Positions 51,733 through 62,640 of a DNA stretch of 64,000 bases are shown in pieces. The stretch comes from Chrysoperla carnea. Lineage: Eukaryota; Arthropoda; Insecta; Neuroptera; Chrysopidae. Under the pieces are notes generated by a model that saw only the letters and a list, made by a program, of their open reading frames with translations, did no database searches and was not told the origin of the DNA. The position numbers and the translations under genes are program-made. Location of the stretch: contig NC_058341.1 of assembly GCF_905475395.1 (NCBI RefSeq), positions 34,673,501-34,737,500 of the forward strand, in the 5' to 3' direction. Within the stretch, counting starts at the first letter, position 1. Every line of letters begins with the position of its first letter.

Positions 51733-54700
51733 ATGAAGTGCTTAAAATTGCAGATGATTTTCACAATTGGTACCTGTTTAATACCATCGTTATATAAGAC
51801 AGCACCCATAGATTATAACAATACAAGAAACAGAAGTATCAACATAAATAATAAGAATTATAATAATAATAATAATAACAATAATAAAGATGTGGTTGTT
51901 CATAAAACAACAAATGGCAATAGTTATGATTACAATAAAGTATTAAATTTAAGTTTATTATTTTATGAAGCACAGCGTAGTGGTTATATACATAATAATA
52001 CACGTATATCATGGCGTAGTGATTCTGGATTAAATGATCGAGGACAACATGGTGAAGATTTAATAGGCGGTTATTATGATGGTAATTATTATTATCTCTA
52101 TCATATTATTTATTATATGGTGTGAGCCATAAGTCTCCTACCTGGATAATATTAGAGTAACTAGAAAACTACTAGATACTAACTATATACTAACCGAGCT
52201 TTGCTCTTGATTCATTTTAAATAAAATCTCGCTAGAGCGATTTTTTGCACCCGAAACCTCCTGCATACTAAATTTCACGAAAATCGTTTGACTCGTTTCC
52301 GAGAGGAAACGACGTTTTCTTAAAATGAAACCTAGCTAGATCAATTTTTTTCCAATAAAAACCCCTGCATATTAAACGTGTATAAAAAGAATTTTTTCAT
52401 CCACAAAGAAGACAGAAATTTTCTTCTGCATCTAGCTACCCCTGCTTACAGAGAGATGCAATAAGATGATAAAATATTTCAATATTTCCATTGCTCAATG
52501 AAAATTTATCAGGGTCAATGAAAACTTCTTGTTTTAGAAACATTTATAAGTTTAAGAAGTTAAGATAAATAAATAATTTTACCTTTATATTTGTATTTAA
52601 CTATAACTTTACACATTTTTAGCCGGAGATTTCGTTAAATTCGGTTTTACCATGGTATTTACAACAACCATGTTAGCATGGGGTTTATTATCATATAAAG
52701 ATGCATACACAGATGCAGGTAATTATTTAAATTATTTTGTTTGCATAAATAAATTGGCAACAATTGTTTTAAATTACAAATACAAATTTAATTATTTAGG
52801 TCAATATAAAGAATGTTTAAATGCATTAAAATGGGCAACTGATTATTTTATTAAATGTCACGTTAGTCCAAATGAATTTTATGGTCAAATTGGTGATTTT
52901 CAATTGGATCATAAATATTGGGGTCGACCCGAAGATATGAATTTAAGTCGACCAGCATTTAAAATAGATGCAGATCATCCAGGATCAGATTTGGCTGGTG
53001 AGGCTGCTGCAGCAATGGCATCTGTTAGCTTGGTGTTTAAAGATATCGATGATAACTATTCACAAATATTGAAAAAGCATGCAATTGAATTGTATGATTT
53101 TGCTATCAACCATCGTGGATTATTCCATCAATCTATTCCAAGTGCTACACAATATTATGAGTAAGTAAACATTAAGGAAAATTGTTTGATCGGAAGAACA
53201 AACCTCCTATTGCTTAATGGAAGCATTAGTGTCAACCAGGAAATAGTGCTTGTTGTATTGAAATCAAAAACCTTTTACGAGCCCAAGCAAGTAGCTATAT
53301 TTTGAATAGCCCTTCATGCAATACATCTTCATGCAAATTCTTTTGGTCAAATTCTGATGTCATAGTTCCAGTGCCAATCCCATCAACGTAGTACCTAATA
53401 ATATAATCAAGACCTAGCCTAAAACAAGACTTTATTACTTGATTAATATTGTCTACATCCTGAGATTCGCCTTTGGTCTCGCTCTTGAACATTAAACTTG
53501 GTTTTACCGAGTGAAAAGCCAAGACTGTGTAAGACAATGATGTAAAAGTCGTAAGACTAAATATCTAAGATAAAAGAGACCAAATATAATTTTGAAGGCC
53601 CAAAACTAATGTACATGAGTACTGCCCAAACATATAAATAAATGCGCTTGTGCGCAAGATAAGAATGGCTAAATATAGTTTTACTTATTACTAGTACAAC
53701 AACACCCTATTTGATATCCGGTAGAGTAGCATTAATTGAAAAGAGCCATCAATCTGATTTCAGTCAGTGAGCCAAATAGTAATCCGATGTTGCCATTTAG
53801 GAGACCACAATTTACTAAAAAATCAAAATTACCTCTAAAATTATTTTAAATATATTTCTTTTTTTTCAGATCAACTGGTTATGCAGATGAATTAATTTGG
53901 GCAGCACTTTGGCTATTCAAGGCAACAAACGAATCCAAATATTTAGACGAAGCAGAAATCAACTACCGTAAATTTAGATTACAAGAACGTCCAAATGATT
54001 TCTTTTATGATAAAAAAGTGGCTGGTGTTCAAGTTCTTCTAGCACAATTAACCTATGATGAAGAGTATAGAAAAGCAGCTCAAGCATTTTGTGATCATAC
54101 TGTAGATAATCAAAAGCGTACACCCAAAGGGCTAGTCTTTATTGACAACGAAGGCACTTTGTCGCATGCAGCAAATGTTGCATTTGTGTGTTTACAGGTA
54201 CCTATTGTAACAGATAATTTTCTAATTTTCCATATTTTAATATTTAATTTTATGTCTTTTAGGCAGCTGATGTGGGAATTTCACCTAGAAAATATCGTGA
54301 TTTTGCAAAACAACAAATTAATTATATGCTAGGAGACACTGGACGTAGTTTTGTTGTTGGTTTTGGTGAAAACTATCCAAAACAACCTACACATGCTGCC
54401 AGGTTATTATGTTTTTCATTTTTTGTTTGAGAAAAAGACATCAGAGATGGCCAATTCTAATCTATCAAAATTTGATAATTTGGGTTCAAAAAATACAAAA
54501 ATCAGACTCGTTTAACAATTAAATCAATAGTTTTTGAATTATTGCCAAAAATCATATAAGAAGAGCTTTTATTTCAGAGCGATTTTTGAGATGATTTAAG
54601 AAATACTCATTTAATCGACAAATGAGCTATGTTTTCAAGTTTAATTTCTCTATTTAATACAGACACACGAAAACACCGTTGATTATAAGTTATCGACTAA

Positions 54701-57025
54701 AGAAATTGCTCCGTTTTGTTTGCTCCATACACGATTTTAGCCGATATCTCCCAATGTATTCGGCCAATCGTCAAATAAACCCAATTTTTACAATTTATAG
54801 GCCCAAACTACTCTAAAAAAAGAATTTTTTCCAAATAGGACACGACAATAATTTCCTGACTTTTTGTAATTTTCTTCGTAGAGGTAATTTGAACCTGAAA
54901 AATACAAAAATCCAGTTCATTCAACGATTAAGAGAGTAGATTTTGAGACCTACTAAAGATTAATTCAAATAAATTTTTTATATATTCCATTCTATCTACA
55001 TGATATCGGACTGCTAATTATTTAAAATAATTACTGCTCTACTTTTGAATGATCAACTAAATCTTAAAAAATGTTGAAATTCCATTAGTCAGACGCTTAG
55101 TGGCACACAACTTATGTTTTTTATAAATCAAAACTTTTTCTTTTATTATCATAAAATCATAAAAATAATATTTATAGTATTACCTCTATCTTTATAAAGA
55201 TTGCAAAAACTTTTATTAAGTAAACTTTTCTGCAATAAAAGTATTATGATAAAATTTCTTTAGTGTCATATAAGTATGTATAGTTTTCACAAACAATACT
55301 CGTCCAAGATTATTCTATGACGTATATGTAATATGTGCATGAGTTAGTAAAGAAAATTAAAGTTGATTTCCTTGGAGATTCCTTCACTGTTTGTTCAAAA
55401 TGTTTGTTTGTAATCTATGTTTGTTATACAGAATGTCTTCTAAGTATTTAACCACCGGTAATAAGTTTTGTAGGATACAGTAGATACAGAATAGGTATTT
55501 ACTCTACTAGTGATATAACAGCGTTATTAAAGTACGCCTGCGAAATGTGCTTTGTCTACGCCTCTAAAATGTGAAAATAAACGATTATTATTATTTAAAA
55601 TTTGTCACGACTTATTGAGAAAATAGAAAAGTGGTAATGAATTCATTATCACACTAGGGTGGTAATGAACTATTTTTCCTACGCATACTGAGTGAAAAAA
55701 GTACTTCTTTCTCACGGGTGTAGATAAAAAATTTTCAAACCAAATTTTTGGGTCTTAATTTCATCTTATTGCTAAGTTATTATAAAATGAAGTTTCCTTT
55801 AAGATGAATAGATTCGGCAAAATTTTGTTTTCGTTAGATAAAGATTTCCTAGATTCCTTAAATGTTTTCATCTATCTCTCAGCATTATCAGAAATTAGCA
55901 TATAAAATAAACCTACATAAATGGAACAGATAAATGGATTTTTCATTTAACTTTTGCTAACTAATTTTGGATTGTAAAAAAAATTCATATCCCATAAAAC
56001 CTTTTTCTTCGAAGGGTGGCTAAGTACTTTTGAGACACGCTGTATATTAAAAAACTGACATTGAGAGTACCATCATCATCGGATGTAGAACAATAATTTT
56101 TCAGATCATAAATTTAATTCATATAGTTAGTTATGATTAGAATGTACAAGGTGATCCAATGATGAAGGTACGATTACATTCAAAACTTTCTTAAAAGTCA
56201 TAATAATGTAATATTTATTCGAATAATCCAATATGAGTAGCGATACAATTTCATTAAGGTTGCATTGAAATTTAACATTTAAAAAAAAATGAAGCTAAGC
56301 TTAGTCTATCGATTTAAGTCGAGATTGCTCGCTCTGAATATCAGGTGATAGTGTATATGGGCTATCACCCCTATTATTGGAGACCTAAGACGAAACTATT
56401 TGTCATATAGCTGGTAAATTTTGATATTATCATGTAGATGGTATTCTGCTAAGAGTTAAAAAGCAAAAACCATATCTCCTTGGAGTTTTTGATAGCAAGT
56501 ATTACTATTACTATTGTACAAATTTTTAATTAATCAATCAACAATTTTGATGGTCAAACGACCCCTTAATAATGTAGAAGGGTGGGACACTTTCTAATCA
56601 GCCTTTCTGTAAATTCGAAAATTTTTTAAACACAAACTATCTTTGAAATAACAATAAAAACAATAAAAACTTTAAATAATTTTTGGAAAATCACCAAAAT
56701 ATTAAAAAATGACCTTCTTCAACGATTGGCTATCTTCCTTTAAATTATTATATCCAAAAATTAATTAATTTATTTATTACTACTATTATTAATTTACAGT
56801 TCATGCCCGGATCCACCAGAACCATGTGATTGGTCTGCATACAAATCGAACGCTTCAAATCCACACATATTATATGGTGCTCTAGTATCTGGACCAAATG
56901 AAAACGATGATTATGTCGATTTACGTGAAGAACACATATATAACGAAGTAACATTAGAATTTAATGCTGGCTTTCAAAGTGCTGTTGCTGGATTAAGACA
57001 TCTTCAATTAATAAATTATTTGTGA
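51733..57025 (+). CDS. Secreted GH9 endoglucanase-like protein (6 exons, 499 aa)
   Basis: Glycoside hydrolase family 9 (inverting endo-beta-1,4-glucanase family), probably secreted into gut or salivary lumen. Coding exons are 51733-52081, 52623-52718, 52800-53160, 53870-54197, 54263-54402 and 56800-57025; all junctions are GT-AG and the frame closes at 500 codons. A hydrophobic N-terminus (residues 5-20) suggests a signal peptide and is followed by an Asn-rich linker with an N8 run (44-51). The catalytic domain starts at [20 protein letters not shown] (65-84) and fills the rest; there is no carbohydrate-binding module. The catalytic motif DAGD (116-119) is assembled across the exon 1/2 junction. 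[30 protein letters not shown] and SFVVGFG are typical. Asp465 and the acid Glu474 ([12 protein letters not shown]) are present. Odd: Thr421 and Ala423 stand where signature 1 has His and Arg. Tyr stands where a Trp is common before DKK, and Thr where Pro is common after KFGF. The fold looks intact, but activity is uncertain. Confidence 0.96.
52195..52345 (+). repeat. Retroelement-like fragment in GH9 intron 1
   Basis: It contains CCGAGCTTTGCTC, a TACTAAATTTCACGAAAATC block and GTTTCCGAG. This arrangement is common in the tails of short insect retroelements and similar in kind to 16645-17090. No open frame. Confidence 0.4.
53180..53800. other. Less AT-rich segment inside GH9 intron 3
   Basis: Most of this 709-bp intron is less AT-rich than the other introns. 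It contains an 80-codon minus-strand frame (53295-53537) that I cannot assign. It may be an inserted transposable-element piece. Confidence 0.3.
55427..56044. mobile_element. TA-flanked inverted-repeat element (MITE) in GH9 intron 5
   Basis: The left end TACAGAATGTCTTCTAAGTA and the right end TACTTTTGAGACACGCTGTA are imperfect reverse complements of about 30 bp, the match extending to TTAACCACC / GGTGGCTAA. Each end is flanked by TA (55425-55426 and 56045-56046). The 618-bp interior has no transposase. Tc1/mariner-type target preference fits. Confidence 0.65.
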
Positions 57026-57332
57026 CGAGTTTCATAACAGAAAGTTTATTAGTGCGTATTTAAAAATCTAGTCGAAAAAGTTTTTTGTAGATTGTTATTA
57101 GTGCCTTGTTTTGAATATACCTATAAAAACGTTTTATATTTTCCGAAAGGATTGTTTGTTCCGAAAGGATGTCAAGTATCTAGCTCACTTGATTGTTCTC
57201 AAGGAGAGTGCGATCGTCCACATTAAGTGATGAATACATTTCATTAACTCTCTTTTCGGCCAAATGTTATCAATGATTGATTTGTTAGAAACTGTTTTAA
57301 TAAAAATGGCGTGAACTGCTTAATTAGTAAAT

Positions 57333-57338
57333 AATAAA
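57333..57338 (+). terminator. Poly(A) signal of the GH9 gene
   Basis: AATAAA about 310 bp after the stop codon, the first canonical hexamer downstream. Another lies at about 57610. Confidence 0.5.
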
Positions 57339-58136
57339 CTGTGATATTGGAGTGTTTATTTTTTAATAGGGAATAATAGATAAATAATCTCGTAGATATA
57401 AATATTTGCAAGGTCCTGGAATGTATTGGAAAGGGAAGATCATTGGAGGGTGGTTTTTTATCGGAGAAATTTATTTTCTATAATCATTATATTTAGGGAC
57501 CTTGCACATTTCTAACTAAACATTTTGTTCAGTGTAAGATTTTTTAAGAAATATTTTTGTATGATATTGTAAGTTACAAATGATATATATTTTTAAATCA
57601 AATTTTAAAAATAAAAACAATGAAATTTTAGATGATTTTTAACTGTTATTTTTAGGTGTATACCATCAACAGATGAGGAGCAAAACCAAATTCCACAAAG
57701 GTTTTACGTTTCCCCCAAAAATAGGTAGTCGATAACGTCACGAATATTAGTTTATCTGAATACAAAAGTAACAAATTAAGCGAGAAAAATTAACATTTTA
57801 CGGCGAAAATTTCTTCGTGCGATTTTTTGCTTTAGGTTCTAGAAGGTATATATAAACTTTGTGAATATTGCAAATTATGGGGAAATAGTGCATTAAAAAT
57901 GAATTTTATGTACATATTTTGTACATTTCAAAAAAGTTCTATTTTTTAAATCAGGATATCCCCCTCTCCAACTACTCGCATCTAGACCCATCTTACTTTA
58001 GAAATTTTCGCGGTTTTGACACTTTTTGAATTAAATTTCCTCATCTAATTATATTCAATAATATCATCAAACGAGTGATAGGGTATAGGATTGGTCTTCC
58101 TGCAAGTAACAGTCGAATATTTTGTGAAAATTTATG

Positions 58137-58345
58137 TTTGTGGCATCGAGGCATCTAAGCAGATGAACCGACTTTGATTTTTTTGTTCGTTTGAAAAATA
58201 AATTGATCGAGAATGTTCGCTGCTATCTTTCAAGTGCGAGTTTTAGGTTTAGGTATGAACTCTCGATCAAATTACCTTTTAAACTGAGAAAATAAAAATC
58301 GGTTCACCCATTTAGGAGCTACGATGCCAAACCAAATCGATCAGA
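58137..58345. repeat. Dispersed repeat family C, head-to-head inverted pair
   Basis: The left half (58137-58254) reads in minus orientation (GATGAACCGACTTTGATTTT, then CAAGTGCGAG). The right half (58255-58335) reads in plus orientation (AAAATCGGTTCACCC, then AGCTACGATGCC). Both are partial copies of the family defined at 4394-4722 and 62092-62300. Confidence 0.65.
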
Positions 58346-59344
58346 CCGCATTTCGTATCGGGATCTCTTTAAATTTTGAATTTATGTTAATTAAACTTTT
58401 TTATTTAGTGAAAATTTCTTAAATCTTCTTAAAACTACTGGTTTTTGACTTTTTTGTTTATTAAATTTAACACTAAATTTCGAGGATACTGAACATATTC
58501 TATGAAAAGTGAAACATGGTGATACAATATTTCTGTATTATAATCTGTATTCTTTCTCTCTTAACAATACGTGTCATATAATAGCATATGGCAAAAGAAA
58601 GGAATGGGGAAATATGCAGCTTAGGCTGGCTTTCTCAGAAACACATAGAATCAAAACACCCAGGATTTAACTTTCTGTATTACGGGACACACGATATATG
58701 CATTCGATTCTACGAATTCTTTTTAATTAAACAAAATTTTTTGTTGTAGTTTTATTAATTAACACAATCGTTAAACACAAATGCATGTATGAATACAAAT
58801 CATTAGAGGTAAAAATGTACCGACCACCGAATGTAAACATAGTTTTTATGAAAAGAGTACATAGATAAAAATAAATAACTCATTCTGTTTTATCCAAATA
58901 TGGTCACAATTTGTTATAATAAAACAAATAAATATTGAAAATTGTTTAGCCATGTGGTAACATATTCGAATTCATTCTGTTTACTTTATTTTTTAGGCTT
59001 TGAAGCTAAATATGTGACAGCTATACAGGGTTGGTCTGAATTTTACTTTATCAATGCTAACGGTGAAACATCAAAGTATCATTATTCAAGTTAGATATTT
59101 ATTGTAATTCCGGTCCAAATATAAACAGAGATTTTTTTAACAACCAGTTAATCAGTCGCTAACAAGGTCACTATGAGCATTAAGAGATTAACAAGACATA
59201 TTCATAAGTTTTCTCGAAATTATAGGCATTCAAAATAGTGACGGCACTCAAAATAGGCACCAAAAACACGGAAAATTTTAAATTTTTCAAAAAATATCAA
59301 AGATAATTAAAAGTTTATACATGCAAATTGATCGCAAATTTTAA

Positions 59345-59403
59345 GCCCGATAACTTTAGACTATTGTCTATTACTGCCCGATAACTTTAGACTATTGTCT
59401 ATT
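59345..59403. repeat. 31-bp tandem duplication
   Basis: A unit starting GCCCGATAACTTTAGACTAT occurs at 59345 and again at 59376 with no mismatch over 28 bp. A recent local duplication. Confidence 0.95.
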
Positions 59404-59641
59404 GTGGTATTGTTTTTTCCAAAATCACCTCTTTCATATTTTTCTGAAAATATGAAAAATTTTAATTTTCTGATATGAAGCTAAAAATTGGCATAAGTTC
59501 AGTAAATCATATGCAAATTTCATCTAATTTGATGGGATTATAACGTTTATTAAGGAACAAATTTAATATCATATGATTATTATTCCAAGAAAGAAAACAT
59601 CATTCAAGATAAAAATTCAATTTCATCTATAGATAATATTT

Positions 59642-59647
59642 TATTTT
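59642..59647 (-). terminator. Poly(A) signal of the odorant receptor gene
   Basis: TTTATT on the plus strand (AATAAA on the minus strand), about 167 bp beyond the odorant receptor stop codon. Confidence 0.45.
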
Positions 59648-59813
59648 CAAGTTTTTTCTAGTTACAATTTTCTAAATCATTTCTACTTATATAATAAATT
59701 CTAGAATTTGCTTACATGTGATTCATATAATAATTTTCTACTAATATGAAAAAATCTCAATTGCGAAACTAAAAATATATTTTTTTTAACATTGCATATG
59801 GAATATCGAAAAT

Positions 59814-60809
59814 TTACTTTTTTTCATTTATTGTTTGCAACATGGTGAAATATGAAAATGCCGTTCTCACAATCTGGAAAAATAAATAATGATTAGGAAA
59901 TATTTATTACCTGTAACCATCCATACATGATTGCATGTATTTCATGAAAACTGTAGTTTAACTATTTGTCAGAATCTAAATTTAACAATGTGGTTAGTAG
60001 GTACGGTTTATAAAATGAGAAAGCTTTAAAAATGTTTTCGATGAAGACGTTGATAAAAAGATCAGAAGGTACATTAACGAAGGTTCAAAATAGGTGTAAA
60101 TATAAACGACGCAGGCAGGAGTCTTATAAACGTCAAAGGGTTGACAATAGATTCACGGCGAAAAAGTCTTTATCGAAAGCTTTTTTATTACGGGTCTCGT
60201 GAAATAGACTTGCTGCCTGCCTTACTTTGGAATAAGGGCGGGCTCCATGAACTAACTCTGTACGTATTTGTTTGTTTAAAAATCCAAAAAACAGCAGACG
60301 AATAACAATCCAAAGATCGGATAACCATAGAAAACTGCGCATATTTAGAAAATCGAAGCGAATCGTCATAAACGGAACTTAAACTGCGTGGGTATGTACA
60401 TTAAATGCGATTAATTTGCCATTCAGCACTGAAATATATAAAGGAAACGTTCCATTATAATTCAAGGCAGTTTTCTAATCGACCAGGCATTGTGGAAAAC
60501 TGATAATTTTGGGTTCATTTTATTTGTATGGTTTCGATTAACATTATACGGTGTTCGTACAATCCTATTGTACTTTTCTATTCGTTTAGATTTTGACAAA
60601 TATTTAGATAGCTTATTATGATATTTTCCAAATGCAAAATAAATAATTTTTACCGAAATATATGTTTGAACAGATAAACGGAAAAATTTTCCACCAGTTA
60701 AAATAACCGGTTTGTTACATCGCATCAATATCAATTGCATTGAAGTTTTAAAACGTTTATTACAAACGTACCATGGACATTCATAGATGGAGTTTCTAAT
60801 CGATACACT
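59814..60809 (-). CDS. Odorant receptor (7tm_6), last two coding exons only
   Basis: Insect odorant receptors are ligand-gated cation channel subunits in the membrane of olfactory neurons, working with the co-receptor Orco. Two minus-strand exons are seen. The penultimate is 60809-60654 (52 codons, preceded by an AG acceptor, followed by GTAAAA); the last is 59873-59814 (19 codons plus TAA, preceded by TTTTTCCAG). Both are phase 0, separated by a 780-bp intron. The first encodes the conserved C-terminal block, with SIYECPWY, LILMRCNKPVILTGGKFF and LSVQTYIS; the second encodes the classical receptor ending TAFSYFTMLQTINEKK. Together they cover the seventh transmembrane helix and the region before it. 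I scanned the minus strand up to 64000 and found no convincing upstream exon, so the rest lies beyond the window, in unrecognised short exons, or is lost. No frameshift or stop is present in the exons seen. Confidence 0.85.
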
Positions 60810-62091
60810 CTAAAAAAGAACATTAATTTAAATAACAATGATTATTTGATAGGTTAATCTCCATTTGATAACAACATAGTAACTAAGACAGTGTAGCAGT
60901 GCGAACCCGGGTACATTTTGGCACTTGATTTAATACAGGACAGAAACTAAAGAGGGTGTTGTCATCGATTACAACGTGTTTTTGTTCTTCGAATTTCAGG
61001 CGGTGTTGAAACCAAGTATCTTTCTTAACAGATTTTCATCAATTAGGAAGAGACAAAACGCCTTCTTGTTGAAACTACATTTCGTTGAGATCCATATCTT
61101 CCACTTAACAATATAATAAACTGGCTATGAGATGTACCGCGAAAGATGTCATGGCACCCGGTAGGAACTATGATATAAAAATCTCTATTATTCTGGATTG
61201 GTTTCGTTATGACGACCTTTAGTATGAGCAGCGGGAATCGTTTCCTCAAGACCACGACTTAATCGATAATACCTTCTACTAAAATTTCTAGTTATTAAAT
61301 TGACGAACAAACAAACATGCTTACTTTGGCATTTATAATCTATAGAGATTGCAAAGTTAAAATATTTGCACGGGCTGCCCAACACTGTGGATTGTCATAA
61401 TCATTTGCCCAACAATATGTATAACTATAATTATAATTTCAAAAGGTTTGAAAAAAATTCACAGAAAACCATTTTCCTAGTCATATACTAAAACTATAAT
61501 ATATTCGAATACTACTAGAATACTAGGTCTAAAACTACTAAATAAAAATTTGTTTATCTGTGAGAGCTCTTCAGCATCAGAATGATTCAAAGAATATTTT
61601 AGAGTGAGTTAGAAAAAGTTTCACAGAAAACCATTTTCCTATCTAATATTACGGGGTCCTTTGATGGAAGTAGGTTAATGTTTTTGAAGTTTCAGATAAG
61701 TTTCCAATTTATATTGTAATCTATCAACTGTCTTATTTTCGATTTGAAAAAAAGTTATTATTTTTGGGTTAACACTATAAAAACTTCTTTGATTTTCCGA
61801 TAGAATACATATTATCATATTACATATACGGTTTAATGAGGCCTGAAAATTTCATTTATAAAATAGATCATATATTATTATTAAGAAGGCTCTTTATATA
61901 CTGTTTGTATAATCGATAAAACTTGAATTGGGTAGGATATGATGGGTATAACAGCGTACAGTAGGTATGTATAATATGTAAACATACAATAAATAACAAT
62001 CTCAGATTTTATATTAGCATGTAGCACGTATAAACTATATGGAATATTACAGCCAAAGTTAGAAATTATAGCAAAGTGTGTTTGGCAACAA
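60810..62091. other. Upstream of the odorant receptor exons; no further exon recognised
   Basis: Minus-strand frames at 61043-61255 and 61188-61385 do not resemble the receptor family. A 22-bp direct repeat (beginning TTCACAGAAAACCATTTTCC) lies at 61458 and 61620. This is where the next receptor exon would be expected if the gene is compact. Confidence 0.4.
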
Positions 62092-62300
62092 TTTTTCGGG
62101 TACGGAATCCTAAGCTCGCACTTGAAACATAACTAAGAACACTCCCAATTAAATTACTTTACAAACGAAACTAAAATCGATTCACCCGTTCAGACCTACG
62201 ATTCAAATCGGTTCAGCCCTACGATTCCACAGACAGACAGGCAGACACACATAGCAGTCAAACTTATAATACTCCTTATTTTGGTTCGGTTGTTAATAAA
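62092..62300 (+). repeat. Dispersed repeat family C copy, left half of a tail-to-tail pair
   Basis: It starts TTTTCGGGTACGGAATCC, contains CTCGCACTTGAAACATAACT, a duplicated ATCGGTTCA-type block, CAGACAGACAGGCAGACACA and CATAGCAGTCAAACTTATAA. It faces the minus-strand copy at 62370-62640. Confidence 0.8.
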
Positions 62301-62369
62301 TTGAAATATTATGATACGAGAGACTGCAACGCTGAGAGTTGCTGCGTTAACTAACGATGAATTCTAAAC

Positions 62370-62640
62370 GTGTCGGTCTGTCTGTCTGTCTGTCTGTCTG
62401 TTTGTGGATTCGTGACGCCTAAACGAATAAACCTATTTTCTTTTTTTTTTCGTTTGAAAGGTAATTTAATGGAGAGTGTTCTAAGCTGTACTTCAAGTGC
62501 GAGTTTAAGGTTCTGTACCCGGAACAGCTTAAAAATACGCAATGATCTTCAAAATCGGTTCAGTTTGAAGAAGGCTCTAAGGTAAAAGGTAATTTTAAGG
62601 AGAGTGTTCTTAGATATGTTTATTTTGTTTTAAAGGTTGA
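62370..62640 (-). repeat. Dispersed repeat family C copy with GTCT microsatellite, right half of the pair
   Basis: On the plus strand it opens with a GTCT tetranucleotide tract (62375-62400), followed by the family's landmarks in reverse order: CGTTTGAAAGGTAATTTAAT, CTTCAAGTGCGAGTTTAAGG and TTCTGTACCCGGAAC. A second partial unit follows to about 62640. The two mutually antisense frames here are produced by the repeat. Confidence 0.8.

Larger units (their letters stand above)
57339..59641. other. Space between the convergent GH9 and odorant receptor genes
   Basis: Non-coding. It contains an inverted pair of family C repeats (58137-58345), a 31-bp tandem duplication (59345-59403) and an isolated TACAGGGTTGGTC element end near 59031. 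Confidence 0.5.

Noticed and set aside
53295-53537. 80-codon minus-strand frame in GH9 intron 3
   Set aside because: No recognisable family and no transposase or reverse transcriptase motif; noted only as a compositionally odd intron.
56748-56954. 68-codon minus-strand frame
   Set aside because: Antisense shadow of GH9 exon 6.
60133-60369. 78-codon minus-strand frame between the two odorant receptor exons
   Set aside because: It lies in the intron, has no receptor-like sequence and is not needed to join the two exons in phase.
60462-60653. Continuation of the odorant receptor frame past the penultimate exon
   Set aside because: The frame stays open beyond the GTAAAA donor, but the sequence loses receptor character. 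The true ending is the separate exon at 59814-59873.
61380-61440. Minus-strand frame with Tyr-Cys-Trp-Ala-Asn-Asp as a possible upstream odorant receptor exon
   Set aside because: The motif is only superficially similar, has an in-frame stop shortly upstream without an acceptor, and no donor in the right place.
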